Origin: Ancylobacter sp. Lp-2
GTDB lineage: Bacteria; Pseudomonadota; Alphaproteobacteria; Rhizobiales; Xanthobacteraceae
NCBI RefSeq assembly: GCF_020523795.1
Contig: NZ_JAJALI010000007.1
Location: forward strand, 1-64,000
Direction of reading: 5' to 3'
Length of the DNA: 64,000 nucleotides
The position numbers and the translations under genes were made by a program. Under the pieces are notes generated by a model that saw only the letters and a program-made list of their open reading frames with translations, was not told the DNA's origin and did not search any database. Below are positions 26,000-35,180 of this stretch, in pieces; within the stretch, counting starts at the first letter, position 1, and the number at the start of each line of letters is the position of its first letter.

Positions 26000-26857
26000 T
26001 CAGACGGGATCGGCGACCCGCAGAGCGGCCGCCTGTTGCCAGTCTTCCTGCGCCCAGCGGCGCAATAGCAGCGCCTCCTCCCAGCGGTCCGACAGCTCCT
26101 CGCCGTCGACGTCGGTGATGGCGTAGTCGCGCGGGCCGAGCTCGCACAGGAAAACGCAGTCGGCATCGGCCGGGTTGCGCGCCTGCCAGGACGCGAAGCC
26201 GCGCCGCCACCAGTCGCGGAACACCTCGATCCACGGCCGGTGCTGCGGGAAATGCAGCGGCAGCTGCACCTGGCAGCGATTGGCGATACGGCCCTGGAAG
26301 GAATCCGACCGCTCCAGCAGGCGGACGACGTGGGCCTGATACTCGGCGCTGATCGGCAGCATCATCTCGCGGTCGACGACATAATGCGAGAGATCGGCGG
26401 CGAGCCGCAGGTCGGGGATGGCGTCGAGCAGCAGCAGCGTCGCGAACATGTCGTTGGTGATGCAGTTGCGATGCGTCTCGAACTGGAGCGGCACGCCCTC
26501 CTCGCGGCCGATCCGTATCCACGCCTCGATCACCGGTACCATCTCGGCGACCGACAGCGGCATCACCTGGCCGATGACGACGACGAAGGGCGACCCGATG
26601 TCCTTGGCGAGGTGCAGCGCCGGGCGCAGTTCCTCGATCGAGCGCGGAAACGCAGTGAGCAGCCCCGCGAGCCCGGTGCGGGCGAATTCCGGGACGGTTC
26701 CCCGCGCGGCCTCGATGTCCATGGCGCCGAGATCAATCGCCATGCCGTCGAAACCGGCTGCCTTCACCCGTTCGAAGCGCTCAGTGACCGGCCGTTCCGG
26801 CGTACCGGGACGGCGCAGCTCGGTGGCCCAGAGCGACTGGTAGATCTTGAGGGGCAT
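26000..26857 (-). CDS. sugar phosphate isomerase/epimerase-like TIM-barrel protein
   Basis: A 285-residue protein with the look of the xylose isomerase-like TIM barrel family (AP_endonuc_2). Blocks such as VKAAGFDGMAIDL, VPLQFETHRN (Glu and His near the middle), LRLAADLSHYVV and CELGPRDYAI carry the expected metal ligands (Glu, Asp, His, Glu). It is separated by two bases from the desaturase-like gene and is clearly part of the same operon. The family includes isomerases, epimerases and lyases, so the reaction is open. Confidence 0.75.
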   Translation of the reverse strand: MPLKIYQSLWATELRRPGTPERPVTERFERVKAAGFDGMAIDLGAMDIEAARGTVPEFARTGLAGLLTAFPRSIEELRPALHLAKDIGSPFVVVIGQVMPLSVAEMVPVIEAWIRIGREEGVPLQFETHRNCITNDMFATLLLLDAIPDLRLAADLSHYVVDREMMLPISAEYQAHVVRLLERSDSFQGRIANRCQVQLPLHFPQHRPWIEVFRDWWRRGFASWQARNPADADCVFLCELGPRDYAITDVDGEELSDRWEEALLLRRWAQEDWQQAAALRVADPV

Positions 26858-26859
26858 GG

Positions 26860-27864
26860 TCAGGCCTGCTTCGCGCGGCCAGGACGCGGCGCCACGGGTT
26901 CGAGGTCGGTGTCGTCCATGATCCAGATCTTGTCGTCCGGGTAATCCGCCTCGGTGCGCCCGCTCCAGAACGCCTTGATCACCGCGAGTTGGAAGCCGAG
27001 ATAGGTCATCGAATGCGGCTTGCGGCCCTTCTCGACGAAGATCGTGCGGTGCAGGTTCGGCAGCTGGTGGAACGGCACGGCGGGAAAGGCGTGGTGCGCG
27101 GTGTGGAACTGCATGTTCCAGCACATCCAGCGCATGATCGCATTGGTTCGGGTGGTACGGGTGTTCTCGGTGATCTGCTCGACATGCGGCAAGCCGAGAT
27201 GCTCGATGGTGTTCTGCAACTGGTGCACCGGCTTCATCACCAGCATCGGCAACAGCCAGAGCTTCACCGCGAGCCAGCTGCCGGTCGCCACCGACAGCAC
27301 GGCGATGAGCACATATCCGGCGAGGTGCCAACGCGCCTCGCGGATCACCTTGGGGTGCTGGTCGGCGGGGATGTAGGTCTCGCTGACGATGCCGAGCGAG
27401 AAGCGGATGACGCGGCGGATACGCGTGTACCAGTAGGTCGGACCGAGCACCCAGAGCAGGTAGGACAGCATGGAATAGCGCTCGCGCCCCAGCTCGCCGT
27501 CGCCAGCCCAGTCCTGCGTGTAGCGGTGATGGGCGAAGTGCTGGATCTGGTCGAAATCACGCGGATAGATCAGCGCGAAGCCGAACAGCCGGCCGAAGAT
27601 CTCGTTGAGCTTCTTGGTCCTGAAGACCGTCGAGTGGCTCATCTCGTGCTGGCCGGCATAGAGGAAGTTGATCAATATGCCGTGCACGACAAAGCACGGG
27701 GCCGCCCACCACGTGCCCCATGTGTACCAGAGCGCCGTGCCGGTGATCGCCAGCGCGCCGAGATGGCTGCCCAGCTGGACGAAGCCCGACGCATCCGACT
27801 TCACGCTCAGTTCCTTGAGCCGGCCCGGGCTGATCATGTCCTTGCGGCCGAATACCTCGTCCAT
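26860..27864 (-). CDS. fatty acid desaturase-like integral membrane di-iron enzyme
   Basis: A 334-residue membrane protein with three His boxes of the FA_desaturase family: GQHEMSHS near residue 73, HFAHHRY near 108, and HTAHHAFP in the C-terminal third, plus NTIEHLGLPH. These bind a di-iron centre that hydroxylates or desaturates C-H bonds. In this operon it sits directly after the ABC permease gene (one-base gap) and with a Rieske oxygenase. A catabolic hydroxylase role is therefore more likely than membrane lipid desaturation, but that is inference. Confidence 0.85.
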   Translation of the reverse strand: MDEVFGRKDMISPGRLKELSVKSDASGFVQLGSHLGALAITGTALWYTWGTWWAAPCFVVHGILINFLYAGQHEMSHSTVFRTKKLNEIFGRLFGFALIYPRDFDQIQHFAHHRYTQDWAGDGELGRERYSMLSYLLWVLGPTYWYTRIRRVIRFSLGIVSETYIPADQHPKVIREARWHLAGYVLIAVLSVATGSWLAVKLWLLPMLVMKPVHQLQNTIEHLGLPHVEQITENTRTTRTNAIMRWMCWNMQFHTAHHAFPAVPFHQLPNLHRTIFVEKGRKPHSMTYLGFQLAVIKAFWSGRTEADYPDDKIWIMDDTDLEPVAPRPGRAKQA

Positions 27865-27865
27865 C

Positions 27866-28678
27866 TCACTCCTCCTCGAATTCCGGGCGACGCTGGAAGG
27901 CCATGCGCATCAGCAGGACCAGCGTGGTGATGACGATGAGCACCACCGAGATGGCGGCGATCGCGGGGTCTACATTGTCGCGCAGTCCCATCCACATCAG
28001 GCGCGGCAGGGTGATCGCGTCGACGCTGGTGATGAACAGGGTGACGCCGATCTCCTCCCAGGACAGGACGAAGACCAAGAGCGCGGCGGTGGCCACGCCA
28101 AAGCCGATATTGGGCAGGATGACGTGGAAGATGCGCTGGGAGACGGTCGCGCCGAGCCCGCGCGCGGCGAGGTCGATGCGCCGGTCCACCTGCGCTAGCG
28201 CGACCAGCACCATCACCACCGCGAAAGGCACGGTCATCACGATATGTGCCATGGTCACGCCGATGACGCTGTCGAAGCCGATGGCCTGCGAGAAACGCGA
28301 CAGGCCGGTCAGCAGGAAATACAGCGTCATCGCCGAGACCACCGGCGGCACGATCATCGGCAGCAGCACGAAGCCGACCAGCAGCGACGAGAAGCGCGGC
28401 TGCAGCATCCAGATGCCCAGCGCGAAGCTGGTGGCGAGCGCCGTCGAGATCACGCTGGTGAGCACGCCGACCTTGGTGCTGAGCAGGATGGCGCTCAGCC
28501 AGTCGGGATTGTCGATCAGCTGCCGGTAATGGGTGAGCGACAGGCTGCCCTGCGGCATGGAGAGCATGCGGCTGGGCGTGAAGGAGATCGGCACCACCGC
28601 CAGCAGCGGCAGCAGCAGGAACGCGCCTACAGCCAAGGCGAGGGCGACGGCGAGCGGGCCGGGGCGCTGGATCTTCAT
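27866..28678 (-). CDS. ABC transporter permease, PotC-like
   Basis: A 270-residue permease of the spermidine/putrescine family with six membrane segments. The EAA-type loop has LAARGLGATVSQRIFHVILP. It overlaps the preceding permease gene by four bases and is followed after one base by the desaturase-like gene, so transport and catabolism genes share one transcript. Confidence 0.9.
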   Translation of the reverse strand: MKIQRPGPLAVALALAVGAFLLLPLLAVVPISFTPSRMLSMPQGSLSLTHYRQLIDNPDWLSAILLSTKVGVLTSVISTALATSFALGIWMLQPRFSSLLVGFVLLPMIVPPVVSAMTLYFLLTGLSRFSQAIGFDSVIGVTMAHIVMTVPFAVVMVLVALAQVDRRIDLAARGLGATVSQRIFHVILPNIGFGVATAALLVFVLSWEEIGVTLFITSVDAITLPRLMWMGLRDNVDPAIAAISVVLIVITTLVLLMRMAFQRRPEFEEE

Positions 28679-29514
28679 TTCCCGCCCCCCGTCAGCGCCA
28701 GCCGGGCGAAGCGCGACAACAGGGCCATCAGCGCCGCGACGAGGATGACCAGCGCCACGCTGATCGCCGCTCCCAGCCCCCAGTCCGGGCTCTGGAACAT
28801 CCGGAGATAGACCAGTTCGGCCACCATGATGGAGCGTCCGCCGCCGAGAATGGCCGGCGTGACGAAGAAGCCGAGGCTGAACACGAAGACGATCAGCGTC
28901 GCGCCGATGACGCCGGGCAGCGTCAGCGGCAGGAACACCGACCAGAAGATGCGCAGGCGCGAGGCGCCCATGCCGCGGGCGGCGAGCAGCACGCGCTCGT
29001 CCACCGCCCGCATGGCGGAGGCGAGCGGCAGCACCGCGAAGGGGATCAGCACATGCACCATGCCGGCGATCACGCTCGGTTGGTTGCGCACCAGCGCCAG
29101 CGGGCCGTCAATGAGGCCGAGCGCCTGCATCCAGCTGTTGAACAGGCCGCGATTGGACAAGAGCGCCAGCCAGCCGAAGGCGCGGGTCAGCAGCGAGATC
29201 CAGAACGGCACGAAGATGCAGATCTCGATGACGCGCCGCTGCAGGCGCGAGCCGCGCACCCAGACATAGGTGATGGCATAGGCAGCGGCGACCGCCACCA
29301 CGGTGACGACGAGGCAGATGCGGAAGGTGCGCGTGAACACCGAGGCCACCAGCGGGTCGCCGACGAGCCGCTGATACTGGCCGGTGCCGAGTTCCGGCAG
29401 CGTGACACTCCATAGCGCGACGCCGAGGAACGGCAGGGCATAGGCGCACGCCAGGAACAGCACCAAAGGTGCCGTCAAGGCGAGAGCGGGCCAGATTGCC
29501 GTTCGGTTGCGCAT
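28675..29514 (-). CDS. ABC transporter permease, PotB-like
   Basis: A 279-residue permease with six predicted membrane segments and the EAA loop LAARGMGASRLRIFWSVFLP. It is the heterodimer partner of the PotC-like protein. It is separated from the binding-protein gene upstream by a 358-base palindromic repeat region. Confidence 0.9.
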   Translation of the reverse strand: MRNRTAIWPALALTAPLVLFLACAYALPFLGVALWSVTLPELGTGQYQRLVGDPLVASVFTRTFRICLVVTVVAVAAAYAITYVWVRGSRLQRRVIEICIFVPFWISLLTRAFGWLALLSNRGLFNSWMQALGLIDGPLALVRNQPSVIAGMVHVLIPFAVLPLASAMRAVDERVLLAARGMGASRLRIFWSVFLPLTLPGVIGATLIVFVFSLGFFVTPAILGGGRSIMVAELVYLRMFQSPDWGLGAAISVALVILVAALMALLSRFARLALTGGGK

Positions 29515-29619
29515 GATCGTGTCGGCTCGCGTACAGGTTCGGGTGGTCGGTGCTGCTGTCGTTCCGCTCCCGCAGCCGGGAGCGGTCGATGGCTTTTTCT
29601 CCCCTCCGGGAGCACTTGC

Positions 29620-29850
29620 TTGCCCCTACCCAACGGGGAGAGGGCTCGTCGGTTTTCCCTCTCCCCGTCGGGGAGAGGTGGCCCGCGAAGCGGGTCGGTG
29701 AGGGGCTCTAGCGACTGCGGAGCGAAGAAGGCCCCTCACCACAACCCTCTCCGCCGAGGCCGGACGTTTCCGGCTTCGGTTTGCCGGAACCGAACTCGGC
29801 AACAGCCGAGTTCGGGCGGGGAGAGGGAGAAGGCGGCCCTCCCCAATGTG
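29620..29850. repeat. composite palindromic intergenic repeat inside the 358-base gap 29515-29872
   Basis: Four perfect hairpins in a row: CCTCTCCCC-N3-GGGGAGAGG at 29658-29678; CCCGC-GAA-GCGGG at 29682-29694; TTCCGGC-N8-GCCGGAA at 29768-29789; CGAACTCGG-N6-CCGAGTTCG at 29791-29814. Outer arms are rich in CCCTCTCC/GGAGAGGG. This resembles the mobile RIME/BIME-like repeats dispersed in Rhizobiales genomes. No gene is visible in the gap 29515-29872. The element lies inside a transporter operon, between binding protein and permease genes, and may act as an mRNA processing or partial termination site. Confidence 0.75.
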
Positions 29851-29872
29851 GGAGGTGCACGTCGGTCGAACG

Positions 29873-30988
29873 CTACGCCGAGATCACCTTGGTGAACTCG
29901 TCGAGCGCTGCGCCGTAATTGTCGGCGTACCAGGGCATGTCGAGCGCGATCTGGCTCTTCATGTTGGCCGGATCGACCGGGTTGTAGCGCTTCTGGTCGG
30001 CCGGGATCAGCGCGTCGGTGGCCGGGTTGGCCGGCCCCTGTCCCAGCATGTCGAACATCACCAGCTGGCGCTCCGGCACCGAAGTCGAGGCGATGAACTT
30101 CATCGCGTTCTCCTTGCCGCCGGGATTGTTCTTGATCACCGCCAGCGCGCCGGGCGAGAGCAGGCCCTGGTTCCAGGTGAACTTCACCTGCCCGCCGGAA
30201 TCCTTCTCGATCAACGAGGCGCGGGTCGACCAGATCAGCCCCATCGCGGCGTCGCCGCCCAGCATGAGCTGCTGGCTCTCCGCGCCGCCGCCCCAATAGG
30301 CGACGACATCGGGCTTCAGCGCCGCGATCTTGGCGTGGGCGCGCTTGAGGTCGAGCGGGTACAGCTTGTCGGGCGCCACGCCGTCCGCCAGCAGCGCCGC
30401 CTCCCACATGCCGGCGCCCCACTTATACATGGTGCGCTTGCCCGGATACTTCTTCACGTCGAAGAAATCGGCCATGCTGGTCGGTGGGTTGGCGCCGAAC
30501 TTCTGCGCGTCATAGGCGATGACATAGGAGAAAAAGTAGGTCGAGGCGGCGTATTCCCAGTCGAAGCCCGGTCGCATCTTCGATTTGTCGACTATCCTGT
30601 AGTCGATCGGCTCGATCATGCCCTGCTTGCCGAGCGAGATCGCCGAGAACGGATCGGCGTCGACGAGGTCCCAGGTCGGCTTGCCGCTCTTGAACTGCGC
30701 GGCGATGGCGCCCTCCGTCGGCCCGGTGCCATCCTCCTTGACGACGATGCCGGTCTCCTTCTCGAAGGGCTGGCCATAGGCCTTGTCATAGGCCTTCAGC
30801 GCGTCGCCGCCCCAATTGACGAGGACGAGCTGGCGCACCTGCGCCAGCGCCTCGGGCGAGCGCATCAGCAGCGGCGCGCCGCCAAAGATCAGGGCGGCGA
30901 GCTGGGTGAAGCGGCGGCGGCTGATTTCCCCTCGAGCCGCCTTGGCCGCGAGGATGTCGAGGCAGTCTTTCTGGAATGCGTCGTTCAC
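29873..30988 (-). CDS. ABC transporter substrate-binding protein, spermidine/putrescine type (Tat-exported)
   Basis: A 371-residue periplasmic binding protein (PotD/SBP_bac_8-like). The N-terminus is long and carries a twin-arginine motif, SRRRFTQLAALIFGG, near residue 24, so folded export by Tat is predicted. The body has VNWGGDALKAYDKAYGQPFE and LVDADPFSAISLG, typical of the family. The start is GTG at 30988 with AGGAG upstream. The ligand could be a polyamine or another cationic or quaternary compound. The catabolic genes downstream include a Rieske oxygenase. Confidence 0.87.
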   Translation of the reverse strand: MNDAFQKDCLDILAAKAARGEISRRRFTQLAALIFGGAPLLMRSPEALAQVRQLVLVNWGGDALKAYDKAYGQPFEKETGIVVKEDGTGPTEGAIAAQFKSGKPTWDLVDADPFSAISLGKQGMIEPIDYRIVDKSKMRPGFDWEYAASTYFFSYVIAYDAQKFGANPPTSMADFFDVKKYPGKRTMYKWGAGMWEAALLADGVAPDKLYPLDLKRAHAKIAALKPDVVAYWGGGAESQQLMLGGDAAMGLIWSTRASLIEKDSGGQVKFTWNQGLLSPGALAVIKNNPGGKENAMKFIASTSVPERQLVMFDMLGQGPANPATDALIPADQKRYNPVDPANMKSQIALDMPWYADNYGAALDEFTKVISA

Positions 30989-31006
30989 GGCGTGCTCCTG
31001 CTGTTT

Positions 31007-32089
31007 TCAGCTTTGCTCTGGAAGAAGGAAGCCATTGTCGAAGGACCAGGTGACCCAGAAGTCCGGGCCGCCGCCGAGGACGCGGCTCGCGGCCTCGCTC
31101 GGCAGCGTCACGGTCAGCTGCGTGCCGTTGCGCGTGGCGAGCGCGAGCCGCATGGCGGCGCCGAGATAGGTGGTGCCCGCCAGCCGGGCGGCGACGCCAT
31201 TGCCGTTCGCCGGCGGCTCGGCGCCGACCGACATGTGCTCGGGCCTCACCGCCAGCACCGCGCGCCCGCTGAGATGATCGTGCCGCGGCGCCCGCAGCCG
31301 CGCGCCTTCGAACAGGCCGCTGGTGCCGAGCGAGCAATGGCCGACCTCGTCGACCGGCAGCAGGTTGATCTCGCCGAGGAACTCCGCGACGAAGCGGCTT
31401 TGCGGCCGCTCGTAGATCTCGCGCGGCCCGCCGACCTGGAGCAGCCGCCCGTGGTTGAAGATGGCGATGCGCGAGGACAGCGACAGCGCCTCGCTCTGGT
31501 CGTGAGTGACGAAGACGAAGGTGGTGCCGAACTCGCTATGCAGGCGGGCCACCTCCTCCTGCATGCGCCCGCGCAGGTGCTTGTCGAGCGCCGAGAACGG
31601 CTCGTCGAGCAGCAGCACCGGCGGCTCGAACACCAGCGCGCGGGCCAGCGCCACGCGCTGCTGCTGGCCGCCGGACAGCATGGCCGGACGCTTCTTCTCG
31701 TGGCCGACCAGCCCGACGCGGGCGATGATCGCGTCGACCCGCCGGGCGATCTCCTCGCGCGCCATGCCGCGCACCTGCAGCGGAAAGGCGATGTTCTGCG
31801 CGACGGTCTTGTGGGGAAACAGCGCATAGCCCTGGAACACCATGCCGAAGGAGCGATCCTCGGCGCGGCTGCGGGTGATGTCGGCGCCGTCGCTGAGCAG
31901 CCGCCCCGCCGTCGCCGCCTGGAAGCCGGCGAGCACCATGAGGAAGGTGGTCTTTCCCGAGCCGGACGGCCCCAGCAAGGTCAGGAATTCGCCGGGCGCG
32001 ATATCGAGCGAGATGTCCTTCAGCGCCTCGAAATGGCCGAAGGATTTCCCGATGCCGATCGCCTGTATCCCGACCGCCCGCGTGGTCAC
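31007..32089 (-). CDS. ABC transporter ATP-binding protein, PotA-like
   Basis: A 360-residue ATPase with a C-terminal TOBE-like domain. Motifs: Walker A GPSGSGKT, Q-loop FQGYALFPH, signature LSGGQQQR, Walker B LLLDEPFSALDK and H-loop VTHDQSEA. A GTG start at 32089 is used; no in-frame ATG gives a complete N-terminus. It is the first gene after the LysR regulator and starts the importer operon. Confidence 0.9.
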   Translation of the reverse strand: MTTRAVGIQAIGIGKSFGHFEALKDISLDIAPGEFLTLLGPSGSGKTTFLMVLAGFQAATAGRLLSDGADITRSRAEDRSFGMVFQGYALFPHKTVAQNIAFPLQVRGMAREEIARRVDAIIARVGLVGHEKKRPAMLSGGQQQRVALARALVFEPPVLLLDEPFSALDKHLRGRMQEEVARLHSEFGTTFVFVTHDQSEALSLSSRIAIFNHGRLLQVGGPREIYERPQSRFVAEFLGEINLLPVDEVGHCSLGTSGLFEGARLRAPRHDHLSGRAVLAVRPEHMSVGAEPPANGNGVAARLAGTTYLGAAMRLALATRNGTQLTVTLPSEAASRVLGGGPDFWVTWSFDNGFLLPEQS

Positions 32090-32149
32090 GTTCGAATGCG
32101 CTCCCTCACACTGGAGGAATGCTAACTTCGAATTTTACTCACCTCAAAT

Positions 32150-32182
32150 GAAGATTTTTCGCATTTTCTGCAAAAATTCTTC
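32150..32182. promoter_or_regulatory. AT-rich inverted repeat upstream of the importer operon
   Basis: GAAGATTTTT-N12-AAAAATTCTTC, a near-perfect inverted repeat (one extra T). It sits in the 130-base AT-rich gap between the LysR gene and the ABC ATPase gene, with a direct repeat TCACCTCAA on both sides. A good candidate for the LysR-bound operator and promoter. Confidence 0.5.
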
Positions 32183-32219
32183 ACCTCAATGGTGCCTGCT
32201 TGGGCATAAAAGCCACCGC

Positions 32220-33122
32220 CTAGCGATGCATCACCGGCGTCGTCTGCGCGACGCGCGACTTCAGCCACGCGGCAAAGGCCTGGATCGCCGGGTTGCCGCC
32301 GCGCTCATGTTCGGTGACGAAGTAGTAGGCGCGCGCCGAGCGCACGGCAAAGTCGAAGGGGCGCACCAGCCGGCCCATGTCGAGCAGGTGCCGGCAGACG
32401 AAATTGTCGCCGATCGCGATGCCCTGGCCGGAGATCGCGGCGGCGAGCACGAGGTTCATGTCGGAGAAGATCACCCCCTGGTCGATGCGCGGGCCCACCA
32501 CGCCGGCCGCCGCGAACCAGTTGAGCCAGTCGCCGAGCCCGTCGAGATGCAGCAGCACGGCGCGGAACATGTCGACCGGCTCGCCGAGCCCGCCGAGCTG
32601 GTTGAGCAGGATCGGGCTGCATACCGGCATGAAGTCGACGGCGCTGATCAGTTCGACCGCGTGGCGCGGCCACTCGCCGTCGCCATAGGCGATGAAGGCG
32701 TCGACCCCCGGCGTCTCGACATCGTCGAGCCGCTGCGGCGTGACGATGCGCAGGCTGACATCGGGGTAGAGCCGCTTGAACTCGGCGACATGCGAGCACA
32801 GCCAGAACGAGGCGAAGCCCGGCGTCGAGCTCACGGTGAGCGCGCCGCGCAGCACGCCGCGGTCGACATATTGCACGGCGGCATCGGCGAGCACGTTCAG
32901 GGCCCTGCGGACATCGGCGGCGTAGCGCTTGCCCTGCGGTGTCAACGCCACGCCCTTGCCGGCGCGCTCCAGCAGCGCGAAGCCGAGGTCCTGTTCCAGG
33001 AAGCGCAACTGATGGCTGACGGCGCTGCGGGTGATGTTGAGCTCCGCCGCCGCCTGCCAGACGGTGCCGTGCCGGGAGAAGGCCTCGAGCGCGCGCAGGG
33101 CCTGGGTAGATGGCAACCGCAT
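32220..33122 (-). CDS. LysR-family regulator, GcvA-like
   Basis: A 300-residue regulator starting MRLPSTQALRALEAFSRHG, the typical GcvA-type N-terminus. The HTH has VWQAAAELNITRSAVSHQL, followed by a LysR effector domain. It is co-oriented with and just upstream of the ABC/Rieske cluster, which it probably controls through the AT-rich gap at 32090-32219. Confidence 0.87.
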   Translation of the reverse strand: MRLPSTQALRALEAFSRHGTVWQAAAELNITRSAVSHQLRFLEQDLGFALLERAGKGVALTPQGKRYAADVRRALNVLADAAVQYVDRGVLRGALTVSSTPGFASFWLCSHVAEFKRLYPDVSLRIVTPQRLDDVETPGVDAFIAYGDGEWPRHAVELISAVDFMPVCSPILLNQLGGLGEPVDMFRAVLLHLDGLGDWLNWFAAAGVVGPRIDQGVIFSDMNLVLAAAISGQGIAIGDNFVCRHLLDMGRLVRPFDFAVRSARAYYFVTEHERGGNPAIQAFAAWLKSRVAQTTPVMHR

Positions 33123-33440
33123 CGGGTACTCGTCTCGATCTGTGCCCTTGCGGCAACCGCGGAATCTGGGAAGGCTCGCGGCGAGTATCGGACATGTTCC
33201 GGCCGGTCGCGTCTATAAAATCGTGCGGATGATGAAGATTCCGCCCTTTCGGACGGAGGTGTCTGGGTGTGCGTCATCGACGTGCGGCGCAGCGTCCCGC
33301 AGGACGATGAGGTGGCCGGTGCGGTTTATTCGGGCCGATCTGCTGGCCAGTGAGGCCAGGTTCGACATGCAGGCGCGGATGCGTCCGGCATCGTCATGCC
33401 GAGGGCCCCGCCCCGCCACCGGGGCGAGGCCGGGAGTGGC
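33123..33440. other. intergenic region between the LysR and PNPOx-like genes
   Basis: About 318 bases without a convincing gene. The right end holds a terminator-like hairpin (33404-33431), and the left part is presumably the LysR promoter, with an AT-rich stretch (TATAAAAT near 33213). Short frames here look like chance. Confidence 0.5.
33404..33431 (-). terminator. hairpin downstream of the PNPOx-like gene
   Basis: GGCCCCGCCCC paired with GGGGCGAGGCC. On the minus-strand transcript the single mismatch becomes a G-U pair. It lies 10 bases after the stop at 33441. There is no T-run, so termination strength is uncertain. Confidence 0.4.
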
Positions 33441-34064
33441 CTATCCCTCGGCTTCGAGACGGGCGCGCAGGGCGGCGTTCTCGGCTTCCAACTGGGCGAG
33501 ACGCTCACGGAGCGGGAGGACCGCATGGGTGACCTCCGCTTCCGTGAAGCGCGGGACGATGTGTTGCTGGCAGTTCCAGTCGAACGCGCTCAGCCGTAGC
33601 CGGAAAATCCTCTCCAGCTTGGCCCGGTAGGCGCCGTCGGTTACCAGATCGGTTAGGGCCGGGTCGGCGTCGAGCGTCAGTTTCTCGACATGCGCGTAGA
33701 TCTTGAGGCGCGCGCGTCTGGGGTAGTCCATCAGGATGAGACAGGCACGGTCGTTCGCCGCGAAATTGCCGGTGCTGATGTACTGACGGTTGCCGCGATA
33801 ATCGGCGAATGCCAGCGTCCTGTCGTCGACCACCTTGAGGAAGCCGGGCGGCCCGCCACGATGCTGCACATACGGCCAGCCGGTCTCGGACACGGAGGCG
33901 ATGTAAAGGCTGTCGCGCTGGGCGATGAAGGCGACCTCGTTTTCGGTGAACCGCTCGAATTCGCGGTGCCCCTCGAAATCGGTCCAGAGGCGATCGGCGC
34001 CCATTTCCGCCTGGGCGGCCCGGACGCTCGGCGTCACCGCGATATCCAGAAAGCCGTAGGACAT
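33441..34064 (-). CDS. pyridoxamine 5'-phosphate oxidase-like FMN-binding protein
   Basis: A 207-residue split-barrel flavin protein. Family blocks are FTENEVAFIAQRDSLYIAS, GWPYVQHRGGPPGFLKVVD, RTLAFADYRGNRQY and a C-terminal coiled segment, LRERLAQLEAENAALRARL. The group is usually annotated as pyridoxamine 5'-phosphate oxidase family with no proven substrate, and reduction or binding of flavin or F420-like cofactors is possible. It is co-oriented with the alpha/beta hydrolase upstream (115-base gap). The terminal leucine-zipper-like helix suggests oligomerisation. Confidence 0.8.
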   Translation of the reverse strand: MSYGFLDIAVTPSVRAAQAEMGADRLWTDFEGHREFERFTENEVAFIAQRDSLYIASVSETGWPYVQHRGGPPGFLKVVDDRTLAFADYRGNRQYISTGNFAANDRACLILMDYPRRARLKIYAHVEKLTLDADPALTDLVTDGAYRAKLERIFRLRLSAFDWNCQQHIVPRFTEAEVTHAVLPLRERLAQLEAENAALRARLEAEG

Positions 34065-34179
34065 GACTGTTCTCCGACATGGGCCCCGAGCCGAGATGCC
34101 GTCGGCATCTCGTTCGTGCGGGCCGGGAGTTTACCTCTCCGGGCGAGCCATGGTGTGCCCGCAGGACCGGATGTTTCGT

Positions 34180-35076
34180 TCAGCGCGCCGCCACCTTGCG
34201 ATCGAGGAAGTCGCGGATGAGCGGTGCCATCTCGTCGAGCTTGTCTTCGAGCGCGAAATGCCCGGTGTCGAGAAGGTGAAACTCGGTAGCCGGCAGATCG
34301 CGCAGATAGGGATGCGCGCCCTCCGCTGGGAAGATCGTGTCGTTCTTGCCCCAGACGATGAGCGCCGGCGGCTGGTGGGCGCGAAAGAATTCCTGGAATT
34401 GCGGATAGAGCGGGACGTTGGTGCGATAGTCGTAAAGCAGGTCGAGCTGGATGTCGCTGTTGCCCGGCCGATCGAGCAGAGCCTGGTCGTGGACCCAGTT
34501 GTCCGGGCTGATGCGGGAGAGATCCCGGACACCGTCGGTGTACTGGAAGCGGGTCGCCTCGAGCGTCACTAGCCACGACAGGGCCTCCCGGTGCTGGCGG
34601 GATCCGTCCGCCCAGTATTCCCTGATCGGGTCCCAGAACGCCAGCAGGCCCTCTTCATAGGCGTTGCCGTTCTGAATGATCAGCCCGGTGACGCGCTCGG
34701 GATGCTTGAGGGCGAGGCGGTAGCCGACCGGCGCGCCGTAATCCATGACGTACATGGCATAGCGCGCAACGCCGATCTGGCCGAGCAGCGCATCCATCAT
34801 GTCGGCATAGTGGGCAAACGTGTAGGAGAACGTCGCGTGGTCGGGAGCGTCGCTCTGGCCGTAGCCGGGATAGTCCGGGGCGATGACGCGGTACCGGTCG
34901 GCCAAGGTCGGAATGAGATTGCGGAACATGTGCGACGACGTCGGAAAGCCGTGCAGGAGCAGCACCACGGGGCCATCGGCCGGGCCGGCCTCCCGGTAGA
35001 ATATCTTGACGCCGTCGATGGTCGCGGAACGGTAATGCACGGCGATCGGGGTCGGGGAAGCGGCGGGGCGGCTCAT
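34180..35076 (-). CDS. alpha/beta hydrolase with Asp nucleophile (epoxide hydrolase/haloalkane dehalogenase-like)
   Basis: A 298-residue alpha/beta hydrolase. The oxyanion segment is [11 protein letters not shown]. The nucleophile elbow reads VMDYGAPVG, with Asp where lipases have Ser, as in epoxide hydrolases and haloalkane or fluoroacetate dehalogenases. The acid lies in [10 protein letters not shown] and the base in DTGHFALE. The start at 35076 (MSRPAAS) has GGAGG five bases upstream; the ATG 12 bases earlier has no site. A LysR-type box lies upstream (35181-35197). It may hydrolyse an epoxide or C-halogen bond. Confidence 0.85.
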   Translation of the reverse strand: MSRPAASPTPIAVHYRSATIDGVKIFYREAGPADGPVVLLLHGFPTSSHMFRNLIPTLADRYRVIAPDYPGYGQSDAPDHATFSYTFAHYADMMDALLGQIGVARYAMYVMDYGAPVGYRLALKHPERVTGLIIQNGNAYEEGLLAFWDPIREYWADGSRQHREALSWLVTLEATRFQYTDGVRDLSRISPDNWVHDQALLDRPGNSDIQLDLLYDYRTNVPLYPQFQEFFRAHQPPALIVWGKNDTIFPAEGAHPYLRDLPATEFHLLDTGHFALEDKLDEMAPLIRDFLDRKVAAR

Positions 35077-35180
35077 CGTGTCCTCCATCTGATCGAGGCA
35101 TGAACGGCGCGGCGCCGGCCTCGGGAGAAGAGATAGCCCTTCAGCTGAAATGACTTAATCCGCAAATCGTGAAAGTTATT

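Noticed and set aside
26860..27864. Calling this gene a membrane lipid desaturase
   Set aside because: Position within a catabolic operon with a Rieske oxygenase makes a catabolic hydroxylase or desaturase of the imported compound more likely, so only the family is stated.
29846..32125. 759-codon plus-strand frame
   Set aside because: Antisense of the binding protein and ATPase genes, no motif.
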